Shown: piece by piece, positions 15,343-22,607 of the stretch | How positions within the stretch are numbered: the first letter of the stretch is position 1 | Layout of the letters: the number at the start of each line of letters is the position of its first letter | Assembly (NCBI GenBank): GCA_905480445.1 | Contig: CAJQQJ010000301.1 | Span: 1 to 24,441 of the forward strand | Reading direction: 5' to 3' | Origin: an uncultured Alphaproteobacteria bacterium | GTDB taxonomy: Bacteria > Pseudomonadota > Alphaproteobacteria > UBA7985 > CAJQQZ01 | DNA: 24,441 nucleotides | The notes under the pieces: model-generated | Told to the model about the DNA's origin: nothing | Seen by the model: the letters and a program-made list of their open reading frames with translations, nothing else | Databases searched by the model: none | Made by a program: the position numbers and the translations under genes

Positions 15343-16025
15343 CTACCTGATTGAGCGGCTGTGTCTGAGCGAAGAGCAGACACGAAATCACCAATACCTG
15401 GTTGCCGCTGTCGCCTGAGCCTTTCGGAAGCAATAATTGCCTTCACTGAGGCCAATGATTCTTCCAGATCGTCGTTTATAACAACGTAGTCATATTCCGC
15501 CCAATGACTCATCTCGTCTGACGCCTTGGCCATACGACCGGCTACGACTTCATCACTGTCCTGTGCACGTGATTTCAACCGGCGCTCTAGCTCTCTCAAG
15601 GATGGCGGCAGTATAAAAACCCTTACTAGGTCTGTGTCGGCCTGAGCCTCAAGTTGTTGTGTCCCTTGCCAGTCGATATCAAACAGAACATCTTTACCGT
15701 CATGCAACTGCTCATAAACTGGCCCCCTAGGTGTTCCATAATAGTTGTCAAAAACCCGAGCATGTTCCAGCAACTCGTCAGCAGCCTTCATCGCCTCAAA
15801 ACGCGGAACATCAATAAAGGAATAATCCTTGCCCTCGACCTCGCCCGGTCTTGGCGGGCGCGTTGTCACGGATACAGAAAGCACGACATTGGGATCATCT
15901 TGCAGCAAACGCCTGGAAATCGTTGATTTTCCGGCCCCTGAAGGAGAGGATAAAACAAACAACATGCCTCGGCGTTTAATATCTCGGCGAAGCTCAGAAG
16001 GGCGTTTATGATCGGGGTTACTCAA
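15339..16025 (-). CDS. gmk: Guanylate kinase
   Basis: A 228-aa guanylate kinase (GMP + ATP to GDP + ADP). The P-loop is SSPSGAGKST (26-35), followed by SVSVTTRPPRPGEVEGKDYSF, the GMP-binding segment, and EYDYVVINDDLE near the C-terminus. As annotated, it starts at TTG 16025, overlapping the yicC stop by 8 nt (TTGAGTAA), which suggests coupling. An ATG at 15965 would give a 208-aa protein, closer to the E. coli length, but it has no usable Shine-Dalgarno sequence. Many alphaproteobacterial Gmk proteins have a short basic extension before the P-loop, so the longer form is preferred. It converges on rsmA with overlapping stops. Confidence 0.93.
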   Translation of the reverse strand: MSNPDHKRPSELRRDIKRRGMLFVLSSPSGAGKSTISRRLLQDDPNVVLSVSVTTRPPRPGEVEGKDYSFIDVPRFEAMKAADELLEHARVFDNYYGTPRGPVYEQLHDGKDVLFDIDWQGTQQLEAQADTDLVRVFILPPSLRELERRLKSRAQDSDEVVAGRMAKASDEMSHWAEYDYVVINDDLEESLASVKAIIASERLRRQRQPGIGDFVSALRSDTAAQSGS

Positions 16026-16920
16026 TGTTTTGAACCTGTTCTTTGATTTGATCGATAACAGCCTTAAGATTTAGACCTACTTCCGTCAATTTTTTGTCCG
16101 CCGCTTTCGAACACAAGGTGTTGGCTTCTCGGTTGAATTCCTGACAAAGGAAATCCATTTTGCGGCCAACCGGTTCAATCGTCGCTAAAAGCTCAAATCC
16201 AGCTGTGATATGGCTACGAAGCCGGTCAAGTTCTTCCCTGACATCTGCCTTCGTTGCCAGAATGGCGATTTCTTGCGCGATGCGTTCTTCTGGAACAGGT
16301 GGCGTTTCCGTTAACAATTTTGCCAACTGCTGTTCAAAGCGATCGCGCACCGTTGCTGGAACTGTGTCAGCGAGGCTTTCCGCTTGATTGACCAGCTCTG
16401 CGACCTGGCTAAACAGCCCGCCCAATACTTCGCCTATCCTTTGACCTTCGTCTTTTCTGGCCTCGGCCAGGGCTGCGAAAGTCGCATCGAGAGATCGAAG
16501 CAAAGCAGCAATGACATCCTTTGTGAGTAAGTCAGAAGCTGGGCTTTGGCTTTCGCCACTTTCGATAACACCTCTGACGGTGAGCAAAGAATGAACTGAG
16601 GGCCTGGTTCCGTCTTGAGCTTCACAAAAGTCCTGCAATTGACTCACGAACTCGCTGTTGATTGAAAGAGACTGCACGTCTTCCTGTCGATCAACAGCCA
16701 AAGACAATTGAATGTTGCCTCTTGAGAATGCTTTGCCGACTTTGGATCTTATATCGGCCTCTAAGGCTTCAAAACCTCCAGGCAGCCTAAATCTGACGTC
16801 AGCAGATTTGCCGTTAACTGACTTGGCTTCCCAAACCCACGACAAACCACCCTCTTCGGCTTGGTGACGAGCAAATCCCGTCATTGAAGCCGTTGCTACT
16901 ACTGTTTTCTTTTCACTCAT
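16018..16920 (-). CDS. yicC: YicC family endoribonuclease
   Basis: A 300-aa protein with both halves of the YicC family: the N-terminal SMTGFARHQ with the following VWEAKSVNGKSADVRFRLP, and the C-terminal DUF1732 segment MDFLCQEFNREANTLCSKA. E. coli YicC has been reported to be an endoribonuclease involved in RNA turnover; the role here is by homology. Length is normal. It overlaps gmk by 8 nt, a very common pairing. The Shine-Dalgarno is weak. The gap of 96 bases to the divergent SDR gene must hold both promoters. Confidence 0.92.
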   Translation of the reverse strand: MSEKKTVVATASMTGFARHQAEEGGLSWVWEAKSVNGKSADVRFRLPGGFEALEADIRSKVGKAFSRGNIQLSLAVDRQEDVQSLSINSEFVSQLQDFCEAQDGTRPSVHSLLTVRGVIESGESQSPASDLLTKDVIAALLRSLDATFAALAEARKDEGQRIGEVLGGLFSQVAELVNQAESLADTVPATVRDRFEQQLAKLLTETPPVPEERIAQEIAILATKADVREELDRLRSHITAGFELLATIEPVGRKMDFLCQEFNREANTLCSKAADKKLTEVGLNLKAVIDQIKEQVQNIE

Positions 16921-17016
16921 GGTCGCTGTTTAAACCAGATCAAGCCAAAATGAAATTCCTAGAGACACAGGAGAACCAAAATTGTTAGATAAGAGCGAAA
17001 CAATAGGACAGACATC

Positions 17017-17781
17017 TTGCCGGATTATCGATCTATTCTTATCACTGGTGCCTCTAGCGGGATCGGCGCGGCCATAGCCCAACATTTGGCCCGCCCTTCT
17101 GTGCATCTCTGGCTAAGCGGCAGAGACTTTCAAAGATTGGAACAAGTCGCAGCGGCCTGCCGTTCTCTGGGAGCTATCGCCACCGTTAAACAGCTCGATG
17201 TATCTGACCAGAGCAAAATGGCCGACTGGATAGCAGAATGTGATCAGCAATTGCCCTTGGACCTAGTTATAGCCAATGCTGGCGTTTCTATCGGGCCAAA
17301 ATCGGACTTCATCGAAGATCGTAAACAACTTGATGATTTACTCGCTATCAACATCACTGGTGTTCTCAACACAGTCTATCCCGCTCTAACGATAATGAAA
17401 GAACGCAAACAAGGTCAGATCGCGCTCGTTAGTTCATTGGCCGGTTATCGTGGCATGCCGACTGCGCCAGCTTACTCTGCAAGCAAAAATTTCGTGAAAT
17501 CTTGGGGTGAAGCCATCGCCCCCCTAGCGCAGAAACACGGCATCTCGGTCTCAGTTGTTTGCCCGGGCTTTGTTAAAAGCCACATCACAGCAAAAAACAG
17601 ATTCCCTATGCCCATGTTGATGAACGCCGATAAAGCCGCAAGCATTATCGTCACGAAACTATCGAAGAAAAAGCTCATCATCGCTTTCCCTTGGCCTTCC
17701 AGGCTTACGGCATGGTTCCTGTCAGCTTTACCTAGCATCTTGGCGAGCAAGGTTTTGAGTCGGCTGCCTCAAAAGAAATAG
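17017..17781 (+). CDS. Short-chain dehydrogenase/reductase (SDR) family oxidoreductase
   Basis: A 254-aa classical SDR. The cofactor loop is TGASSGIG (10-17), the NAG motif is at 87-89, and the catalytic triad is Ser140, Tyr153 and Lys157 (SSLAGYRGMPTAPAYSASK). The C-terminal tail contains a basic/hydrophobic stretch (PWPSRLTAWFLSALPSILASKVL) that may associate with a membrane, as in the DltE/YciK-like SDRs. Substrate unknown. The start is TTG: the in-frame codons upstream run to a TAA at 16990 without ATG or GTG, and AGGA lies 8 bases before the TTG. It is divergent from yicC and ends 3 bases from the mltG stop. It is the only + strand gene inside the minus-strand block, so it may be lineage-specific. 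Confidence 0.85.
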   Translation: MPDYRSILITGASSGIGAAIAQHLARPSVHLWLSGRDFQRLEQVAAACRSLGAIATVKQLDVSDQSKMADWIAECDQQLPLDLVIANAGVSIGPKSDFIEDRKQLDDLLAINITGVLNTVYPALTIMKERKQGQIALVSSLAGYRGMPTAPAYSASKNFVKSWGEAIAPLAQKHGISVSVVCPGFVKSHITAKNRFPMPMLMNADKAASIIVTKLSKKKLIIAFPWPSRLTAWFLSALPSILASKVLSRLPQKK

Positions 17782-17784
17782 CGA

Positions 17785-18780
17785 TCAATTCGTCTTTTGG
17801 GATTTCTTGAATGCCCGCCATTTCTTCACAGCACGGTTGTGTTCTTTCAGGGTTTTCGTGAAAGTATGGCCACCCGTACCGTTTGCCACAAAGAAAATGA
17901 ATTCCGTTTCAGCGGGATTCAACACAGCCTCTATTGCTTTAACACCTGAGTTTGCGATTGGCCCAGGCGGCAGGCCCGTATTCATGTAACTGTTGTATGG
18001 GTTGGGTTTCTTAAGGTCTTTTGTGTAGAGCTTGCGGCCCAAAGGTCCTTGACCGCCAGTTATGCCGTAAATCACTGTTGGGTCAGCCTGCAACCGCATA
18101 CCAATACGTAATCTGTTTGTATAAACCGAAGCGACAACATCACGTTCACTGCCAACACCAGTTTCCTTTTCCACGATCGAAGCGAGAATTAGAGCTTCTT
18201 CTTTTGTCTTGAAAGGAAGGTCCTTGGATCGTTTGTCCCACAAACCGTCAACTGTTGAGGCAAGGTCTTTCGTCATTCGGTCGATGATTGACTGCCGTGT
18301 CGCGTTGAGCTGGAAGTGATAAGTTTCCGCCAACAAACTACCTTCTGGGGGCAAGACTTCTATCTCACCGGTTAGGCCTGGCGTAGCGTTCAGAATTTCA
18401 ACGACTTCCCATGACGTCCGGCCTTCGGGAATCGTAACTTTGCGCGATACCGCTTTGCCTTTTGATAGGATTTCAATGGCACCTTCAGCGCTGACGTTTG
18501 CTGGAAACAGGAACTCACCGGCCTTCAGCTTGCCGCCAACTTGTTTGATCCGGACTGCAATCTTAAAGAAGTTTGCATTATCGATCACACCTTCGGTCTG
18601 TAAGGTTTCTGCTATGCGGTCGACATTAGAGCCACGAGCAATAACAACGACTTTTTCTTCCTTCAGGGGCCCTTCAGACGCAAACCACGTCATCGCCCAG
18701 TCGCTGACGCCGGCAACGGCGACGGCGGCTAAGGAAATCAGAACTAAGAGTGTAACAAGTAAGCGTATCATGAGGGCCAT
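17785..18780 (-). CDS. mltG: Endolytic murein transglycosylase MltG
   Basis: A 331-aa YceG-like protein. One N-terminal transmembrane anchor (LLVTLLVLISLAAVAVAGV) is followed by a LysM-like part (VVVIARGSNVDRIAETLQ) and the catalytic domain. The active-site glutamate is E204 in ASIVEKETG, followed by the family segment NRLRIGMRLQADPTVIYG and NTGLPPGPI. It cleaves nascent peptidoglycan strands and sets glycan chain length. The first ATG (18780) has AAAGG only two bases away; the second ATG (18771, MIRLLV) has better spacing and may be the true start. It lies 18 bases after fabF, an arrangement common in Proteobacteria. Confidence 0.93.
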   Translation of the reverse strand: MALMIRLLVTLLVLISLAAVAVAGVSDWAMTWFASEGPLKEEKVVVIARGSNVDRIAETLQTEGVIDNANFFKIAVRIKQVGGKLKAGEFLFPANVSAEGAIEILSKGKAVSRKVTIPEGRTSWEVVEILNATPGLTGEIEVLPPEGSLLAETYHFQLNATRQSIIDRMTKDLASTVDGLWDKRSKDLPFKTKEEALILASIVEKETGVGSERDVVASVYTNRLRIGMRLQADPTVIYGITGGQGPLGRKLYTKDLKKPNPYNSYMNTGLPPGPIANSGVKAIEAVLNPAETEFIFFVANGTGGHTFTKTLKEHNRAVKKWRAFKKSQKTN

Positions 18781-18798
18781 AACCTTTCAGGCCGCCAG

Positions 18799-20070
18799 TT
18801 AACGGTAGCTTCGGAAGACCAAGCTAGCGTTTGTACCGCCAAATCCAAATGAGTTAGAAAGAGCGACATCTACTTTGCGCTCCTTTGCAACCAAAGGCAC
18901 TAAATCAATCTGATCTGGTGAACAGCCTTCGTCAGGATCAGTCAGGTTCAGCGTCGGCGGAATAATGCCAGTTTGGATAGCTTTGATTGAGAATATAGCC
19001 TCTACGCTGCCCGCAGCACCAAGGAGGTGTCCGATGGCTGACTTTGTTGAGGACATGGAAGTGGCCCTCATGTCATCACCGAAAAGGCGCTTGACAGCGT
19101 TGAGCTCGATCAAGTCTCCCTTGGGCGTTGATGTACCATGTGCATTCACATAGTCAACTTCATCAGGGTTCACCTGCGCGCGTTTAAGGGCTGCTGCCAT
19201 AGAACGATAACCACCATTACCATCTTCAGCCGGGGCCGTGATGTGATGCGCATCGCCTGACATGCCGTAGCCAGTTACTTCAGCGTAAATTTTTGCGCCG
19301 CGCGCTTTGGCATGTTCCAATTCTTCGAGAATTACAACGCCAGCGCCTTCGCCCATAACGAAACCATCGCGGCCTTTGTCCCAGGGTCTTGAAGCTTCCT
19401 CAGGAGTGTCATTGTAAGACGTCGACAAGGCGCGAGCTGCAGCGAAACCAGCGACGCCTAAGCGAATGATAGCGCTTTCTGCACTACCTGCCACCATAAC
19501 GTCAGCGTCATCTAGCGCAATCAACCGAGCCGCGTCACCGATAGCATGTGCACCGGTGGAGCAGGCTGTTACGACGGAATGATTAGGCCCCTGGAAGCCA
19601 TAGCGAATAGAAACCTGTCCACTGATCAAATTGATCAACAAGGATGGTATCATAAAAGGAGATATACGCCTGGGGCCCCTTTCATGAAGCGTCATCGCCG
19701 CTTCAGTCATGGTTTCCAAACCACCAATGCCACTACCGATCAAAACCCCGGTGCGATATCTATCTTCATCACTTTGAGGTTCCCAGCCAGAATCTTTCAC
19801 TGCTTCTTGAGCAGCAGCCATACCATAGAGTATGAACTGATCGATCTTACGCTGTTCTTTCGGCGGCAAAACGTCTTCTGGATTAAAAGTGCGCCCAGAG
19901 CCGTCGCCAATGACAACCTTTCCACCGATTTTCGCAGGTAGATCGGAGGTATCGAAATTGTCTATTTTTCGAATACCTGATTTACCGGCAATCAAGCGGT
20001 CCCAGACTGGATCAACACCAAACCCCAAAGGGGTTAGAGCGCCCATCCCTGTAACAACGACTCTACGCAT
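18799..20070 (-). CDS. fabF: Beta-ketoacyl-ACP synthase II
   Basis: A 423-aa thiolase-fold condensing enzyme that extends acyl-ACP with malonyl-ACP. The triad is Cys170 (VVTACSTGAHAIGDA), His311 (NAHGTSTPKGD) and His348 (SAIGHLLGAAG), with Lys343 nearby, as in E. coli FabF. The N-terminal VVVTGMGALTPLG and the C-terminal NSFGFGGTNASL are canonical, and length is normal. GGAAAA lies about 7 bases before the ATG. It follows acpP after 59 bases that fold into a nested hairpin. Confidence 0.96.
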   Translation of the reverse strand: MRRVVVTGMGALTPLGFGVDPVWDRLIAGKSGIRKIDNFDTSDLPAKIGGKVVIGDGSGRTFNPEDVLPPKEQRKIDQFILYGMAAAQEAVKDSGWEPQSDEDRYRTGVLIGSGIGGLETMTEAAMTLHERGPRRISPFMIPSLLINLISGQVSIRYGFQGPNHSVVTACSTGAHAIGDAARLIALDDADVMVAGSAESAIIRLGVAGFAAARALSTSYNDTPEEASRPWDKGRDGFVMGEGAGVVILEELEHAKARGAKIYAEVTGYGMSGDAHHITAPAEDGNGGYRSMAAALKRAQVNPDEVDYVNAHGTSTPKGDLIELNAVKRLFGDDMRATSMSSTKSAIGHLLGAAGSVEAIFSIKAIQTGIIPPTLNLTDPDEGCSPDQIDLVPLVAKERKVDVALSNSFGFGGTNASLVFRSYR

Positions 20071-20085
20071 AAAATTTTCCAGAAA

Positions 20086-20134
20086 CTTAATTCAACAATT
20101 AACTCGTCTGTTACGAGTTGCTTAGTGAATTAAG
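20086..20134 (-). repeat. Nested inverted repeat spanning the acpP stop and the acpP-fabF gap
   Basis: An outer perfect 8-bp stem CTTAATTC/GAATTAAG (20086-20093 with 20127-20134) encloses a perfect 7-bp stem AACTCGT/ACGAGTT (20101-20107 with 20113-20119, 5-nt loop), separated by a 7x7 internal loop. The acpP TAA stop (20130-20132) is in the outer stem. No T run follows, so it is more likely an mRNA stabiliser or processing site, or a partial terminator, than a full terminator. Confidence 0.55.
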
Positions 20135-20369
20135 AGTCACCGTTTTCACTGATAAAGGAAACGGCATCGTTTACTGTAACGATCTTTTCCGCTGCATCAT
20201 CAGGAATCTCAATTCCAAACTCTTCTTCAAAAGCCATAACCAGCTCAACCGTGTCCAAGCTATCAGCGCCCAAATCATCGATGAAACTTGCTTCCAAAGA
20301 AACTTTTGATTCATCCACACCAAGATGCTCAACGACGATTTTCTTTACACGACCTTCTACATCACTCAT
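20130..20369 (-). CDS. acpP: Acyl carrier protein
   Basis: A 79-aa acidic four-helix protein that carries acyl chains on a phosphopantetheine arm. The attachment serine is Ser37 in GADSLDTVEL. The reading frame extends 28 codons further upstream (to 20453), but the start is set at 20369 because AGGAAAG lies about 6-10 bases before this ATG, the protein then has the usual length, and the added residues are unlike any ACP. The leader contains a GGCTGT/ACAGCC hairpin (20392-20397 with 20405-20410) just upstream of the Shine-Dalgarno. A weak promoter (TTGGCA near 20530-20525, TAAGAG 17 bases on) may give acpP its own transcript, as is common for this abundant protein. Confidence 0.96.
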   Translation of the reverse strand: MSDVEGRVKKIVVEHLGVDESKVSLEASFIDDLGADSLDTVELVMAFEEEFGIEIPDDAAEKIVTVNDAVSFISENGDS

Positions 20370-20530
20370 TTGACTTCTTTCCTTAGTTTGTGGCTGTTTC
20401 ATCCACAGCCATTCAATAACTTTTATTCTTATTCTCTTCATACGAGGAGACAACTGAATAGTCGTCTGTACGCCAGAAGAGAACGCTACTAATAGCCGCG
20501 GCTCTTAGCATGCGTAATCAGCTTTGCCAA

Positions 20531-20563
20531 CGCCCCTTTGCAAATTAATTAGCCAAAGGGGCG
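20531..20563 (-). terminator. Hairpin after fabG
   Basis: CGCCCCTTTG (20531-20540) and CAAAGGGGCG (20554-20563) form a perfect 10-bp stem with a 13-nt A/T-rich loop, starting 6 bases after the fabG stop. On the minus strand it is followed by TTGGCAAAG, with no real T run, so it may be a partial terminator or 3'-end protector separating fabDG mRNA from acpP. Confidence 0.5.
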
Positions 20564-20569
20564 ATGCAG

Positions 20570-21310
20570 TTAAATCATGGCCATGCCGCCGTTGATATGC
20601 AAGGTTTGTCCTGTCACGTAGCTTGCTTCCTCGCTTGCCAGATAAACAACACCAGCAGCAATGTCGTCAACACTACCTAAACGCCCTGTTGGCACGGCTG
20701 TTAACAGCTTTTCCTTTTGTTGATCCGTTAAGACATCTGTCATCGATGTCTTAACGAAACCTGGCGCCAGTGAGTTTATTGTAATTCCTCGCGACGCGAC
20801 CTCTTGGGCAAGCGATTTGGACATGCCAATCATTCCTGCTTTTGACGCTGCGTAATTGGCCTGTCCAGCGTTGCCGGTCACCCCAACAATGGAAGTAATG
20901 TTAATGATGCGGCCAAATCGGCGCTTCATCATTCCGCGAAGAACTGCACGAGTAAGACGGAACACTGAACCAAGATTAACCTGGATAACGTCATCCCATT
21001 CGTCGTCTTTCATGCGCATGCCGATGTTATCTCTTGTTAATCCAGCATTGTTAACCAATACATCGATCGAACCAAGAGCGGCCTCGACATCTTTAATAAG
21101 TTTCTGACTGGCACCTTCCAGCCCCAGATCACATGGGAAGAAGACAGTGTCGTCGCCCATTTCTTTAGCCAGGTTCTCAAGCACGTCTGCTTTTCGTCCG
21201 GTCAGAGCGACCCTAGCACCCTGAGCTTGCAAAGATTTTGCGATAGCCTCACCGATGCCACCAGTTGCACCAGTCACTAGTGCTGTTTTGCCTTCTAGAT
21301 TGAACATCAC
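20570..21310 (-). CDS. fabG: 3-oxoacyl-ACP reductase
   Basis: A 246-aa SDR that reduces beta-ketoacyl-ACP with NADPH. Seen: TGATGGIG (13-20), NNAG (87-90), the catalytic Ser140, Tyr153 and Lys157 (ITSIVGVTGNAGQANYAASK), and the C-terminal VTGQTLHINGGMAM that is diagnostic of FabG among SDRs. The start is one of two adjacent ATG codons (21310 or 21307), with AAGGGG about 8 bases upstream next to a run of eight A. Position between fabD and acpP confirms the role. Confidence 0.96.
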   Translation of the reverse strand: MMFNLEGKTALVTGATGGIGEAIAKSLQAQGARVALTGRKADVLENLAKEMGDDTVFFPCDLGLEGASQKLIKDVEAALGSIDVLVNNAGLTRDNIGMRMKDDEWDDVIQVNLGSVFRLTRAVLRGMMKRRFGRIINITSIVGVTGNAGQANYAASKAGMIGMSKSLAQEVASRGITINSLAPGFVKTSMTDVLTDQQKEKLLTAVPTGRLGSVDDIAAGVVYLASEEASYVTGQTLHINGGMAMI

Positions 21311-21332
21311 ATTCGACCCCTTTTTTTTGTCA

Positions 21333-21347
21333 CCTCGCTAGTCGAGG
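21333..21347 (-). other. Small hairpin in the fabD-fabG gap
   Basis: CCTCGCTAGTCGAGG is a perfect 5-bp stem with a 5-nt loop, 18 bases after the fabD stop and 22 bases before the fabG start. On the minus strand it is followed by TGACAAAAAAAAGGGG, which contains the fabG ribosome binding site. Function unknown; it could protect or process the mRNA. Confidence 0.4.
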
Positions 21348-21365
21348 ATATTAACTTAATCTTTA

Positions 21366-22304
21366 TTAACGAGCCAGGAATGCTTCAATATCGGTCGAAG
21401 AATTTAGGGCAGTGCCGCTAAGCTCTCTAACGATCCGCTTAGCCAAACCTGAAAGAACTTTGCCTGCACCAACCTCGACCAACTCAGTAACGCCATTGCT
21501 AGCCATAGCTTGAACCGACTCACTCCAACGGACACGCCCCGTCACTTGTGCAGTCAAGTGGCTGCGAATGGCTTCTGGATCAGTCTGAGGTTCTGTTGAA
21601 ACATTTGTCACAACTGGGAGGCTAGGAATTGATATCGTCGTTGACGCAAGCGCTTCAGCCATACGCTCTGCAGCTGGTTGCATCATCGAACAATGGAAAG
21701 GAGCGCTGACAGGCAAAAGAAGCGCTCTTTTTGCGCCAGCTTCTTTCGCGGCAACGGCAGCGCGGTCTACTGCGTCCTTGGAACCTGACACAACGACTTG
21801 CCCCGGCGCATTGTCATTCGCTATTTCACAAACACCGTCCCCGGCAGAAGCTTCAGCGACCGCAAGGACCTGATCAATATCTAAACCAAGAACCGCAGCC
21901 ATAGCGCCTTCACCAACAGGCACGGCGGCTTGCATGGCCTGGCCACGAAGTTTCAAAAGTTTCGCAGCATCCGAAAGCTGTAAAGCTCCAACGGCTGTTA
22001 GCGCGGAATACTCACCTAAAGAGTGACCGGCAACGTACTGACCAAGATCAGACAATGATTTGTCAGTTTGTGCTTCGAGAACGCGAGCAGCAGCAATTGA
22101 AACAGCCATCAACGCCGGTTGAGCATTTTCAGTTAGCGTCAAATCCTCGATCGGGCCTTCGAAAATGAGCGAGGTAAGTTTTTGGCCCAGGGCCTCGTCA
22201 ACTTCCTCAAACACCTGCCTCGCAATGGGGGAAGCATCAAAAAGATCTTTGCCCATGCCGACGGCTTGACTGCCTTGACCGGGGAATACAAAAGCGATTG
22301 TCAT
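21366..22304 (-). CDS. fabD: Malonyl-CoA:ACP transacylase
   Basis: A 312-aa acyltransferase that loads malonate from CoA onto ACP. The active-site serine is Ser95 in AGHSLGEYSAL, the substrate-carboxylate arginine is Arg120 in LKLRGQAMQ, and the catalytic histidine is His204 in VSAPFHCSMM. It starts with the family motif FPGQGSQ (8-14). AAGGA is about 12 bases before the ATG. It is the first gene of the fabD-fabG-acpP-fabF-mltG series and divergent from the ribosomal rpsF operon across 303 bases. Confidence 0.96.
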   Translation of the reverse strand: MTIAFVFPGQGSQAVGMGKDLFDASPIARQVFEEVDEALGQKLTSLIFEGPIEDLTLTENAQPALMAVSIAAARVLEAQTDKSLSDLGQYVAGHSLGEYSALTAVGALQLSDAAKLLKLRGQAMQAAVPVGEGAMAAVLGLDIDQVLAVAEASAGDGVCEIANDNAPGQVVVSGSKDAVDRAAVAAKEAGAKRALLLPVSAPFHCSMMQPAAERMAEALASTTISIPSLPVVTNVSTEPQTDPEAIRSHLTAQVTGRVRWSESVQAMASNGVTELVEVGAGKVLSGLAKRIVRELSGTALNSSTDIEAFLAR

Positions 22305-22418
22305 TAGGAATATCTATCCTTTTCGAATAAGAGGTGGACCGCTCGCAGATTTTCCGCGCTTTCAGCCCAGTGAGGCCTCTATTAGTTAAGGTGAACGGGC
22401 AGGTAAGCCTCAAACCAG

Positions 22419-22450
22419 GGGCTGTCAAGGCTTGGGCCGAAGAACAGCCC
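22419..22450. other. Inverted repeat in the fabD-rpsF gap
   Basis: GGGCTGT (22419-22425) and ACAGCCC (22444-22450) are perfectly complementary and lie in the 303-base divergent gap. A second, overlapping repeat AAGCCT/AGGCTT (22405-22410 with 22428-22433) is mutually exclusive with it. On the minus strand these could form alternative structures in a long fabD leader. I see no ORF here and no known riboswitch. Confidence 0.35.
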
Positions 22451-22470
22451 GGGATTCGGGGTTTTCTTGC

Positions 22471-22498
22471 TTGATTCATAAGCCGAAAGGCCTATAAA
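22471..22498 (+). promoter_or_regulatory. Promoter of the rpsF operon
   Basis: TTGATT (22471-22476) and TATAAA (22493-22498) are separated by 16 bases. A start near 22505 would give a leader of about 100 nt containing both structures described next. It is the best sigma-70-type promoter in this gap. Confidence 0.6.
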
Positions 22499-22519
22499 GC
22501 GCCTGCTCGCAAGCTCCTT

Positions 22520-22550
22520 GCTGACTCTAAGCGAGAATACCAGAGTCAGC
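22520..22550 (+). promoter_or_regulatory. Leader hairpin of the rpsF operon
   Basis: GCTGACTCT (22520-22528) and AGAGTCAGC (22542-22550) form a perfect 9-bp stem with a 13-nt loop. It lies in the predicted 5' leader, upstream of the Shine-Dalgarno hairpin. No T run follows, so it is not a simple terminator. Confidence 0.55.
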
Positions 22551-22566
22551 TATTGAACTGTCAGTT

Positions 22567-22601
22567 GGACTTGATAGTTTCTCACAACCCGTAAGGAGTC
22601 C
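22567..22601 (+). promoter_or_regulatory. Candidate S6:S18 autoregulatory RNA motif over the rpsF Shine-Dalgarno
   Basis: GGACT (22567-22571) pairs with AGTCC (22597-22601). The 3' side holds ACCCG (22587-22591) and the Shine-Dalgarno AAGGAG (22593-22598), whose last bases lie in the stem. A small upper stem (TTG/CAA or TGA/TCA) leaves CCCG in a one-sided bulge. Known: in many bacteria the S6:S18 complex binds an rpsF leader hairpin with a bulged CCG and represses translation. That this is the same motif is inferred by eye. Confidence 0.5.
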
Positions 22602-22607
22602 ACATAA

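Noticed and set aside
20370..20453. Upstream extension of the acyl carrier protein reading frame (28 extra codons)
   Set aside because: The basic extension has no counterpart in ACPs, and AGGAAAG sits correctly before the ATG at 20369.
22237..22479. 80-codon minus-strand ORF covering the fabD leader
   Set aside because: It overlaps the fabD start in another frame and shows no recognisable domain; it is most likely a shadow.
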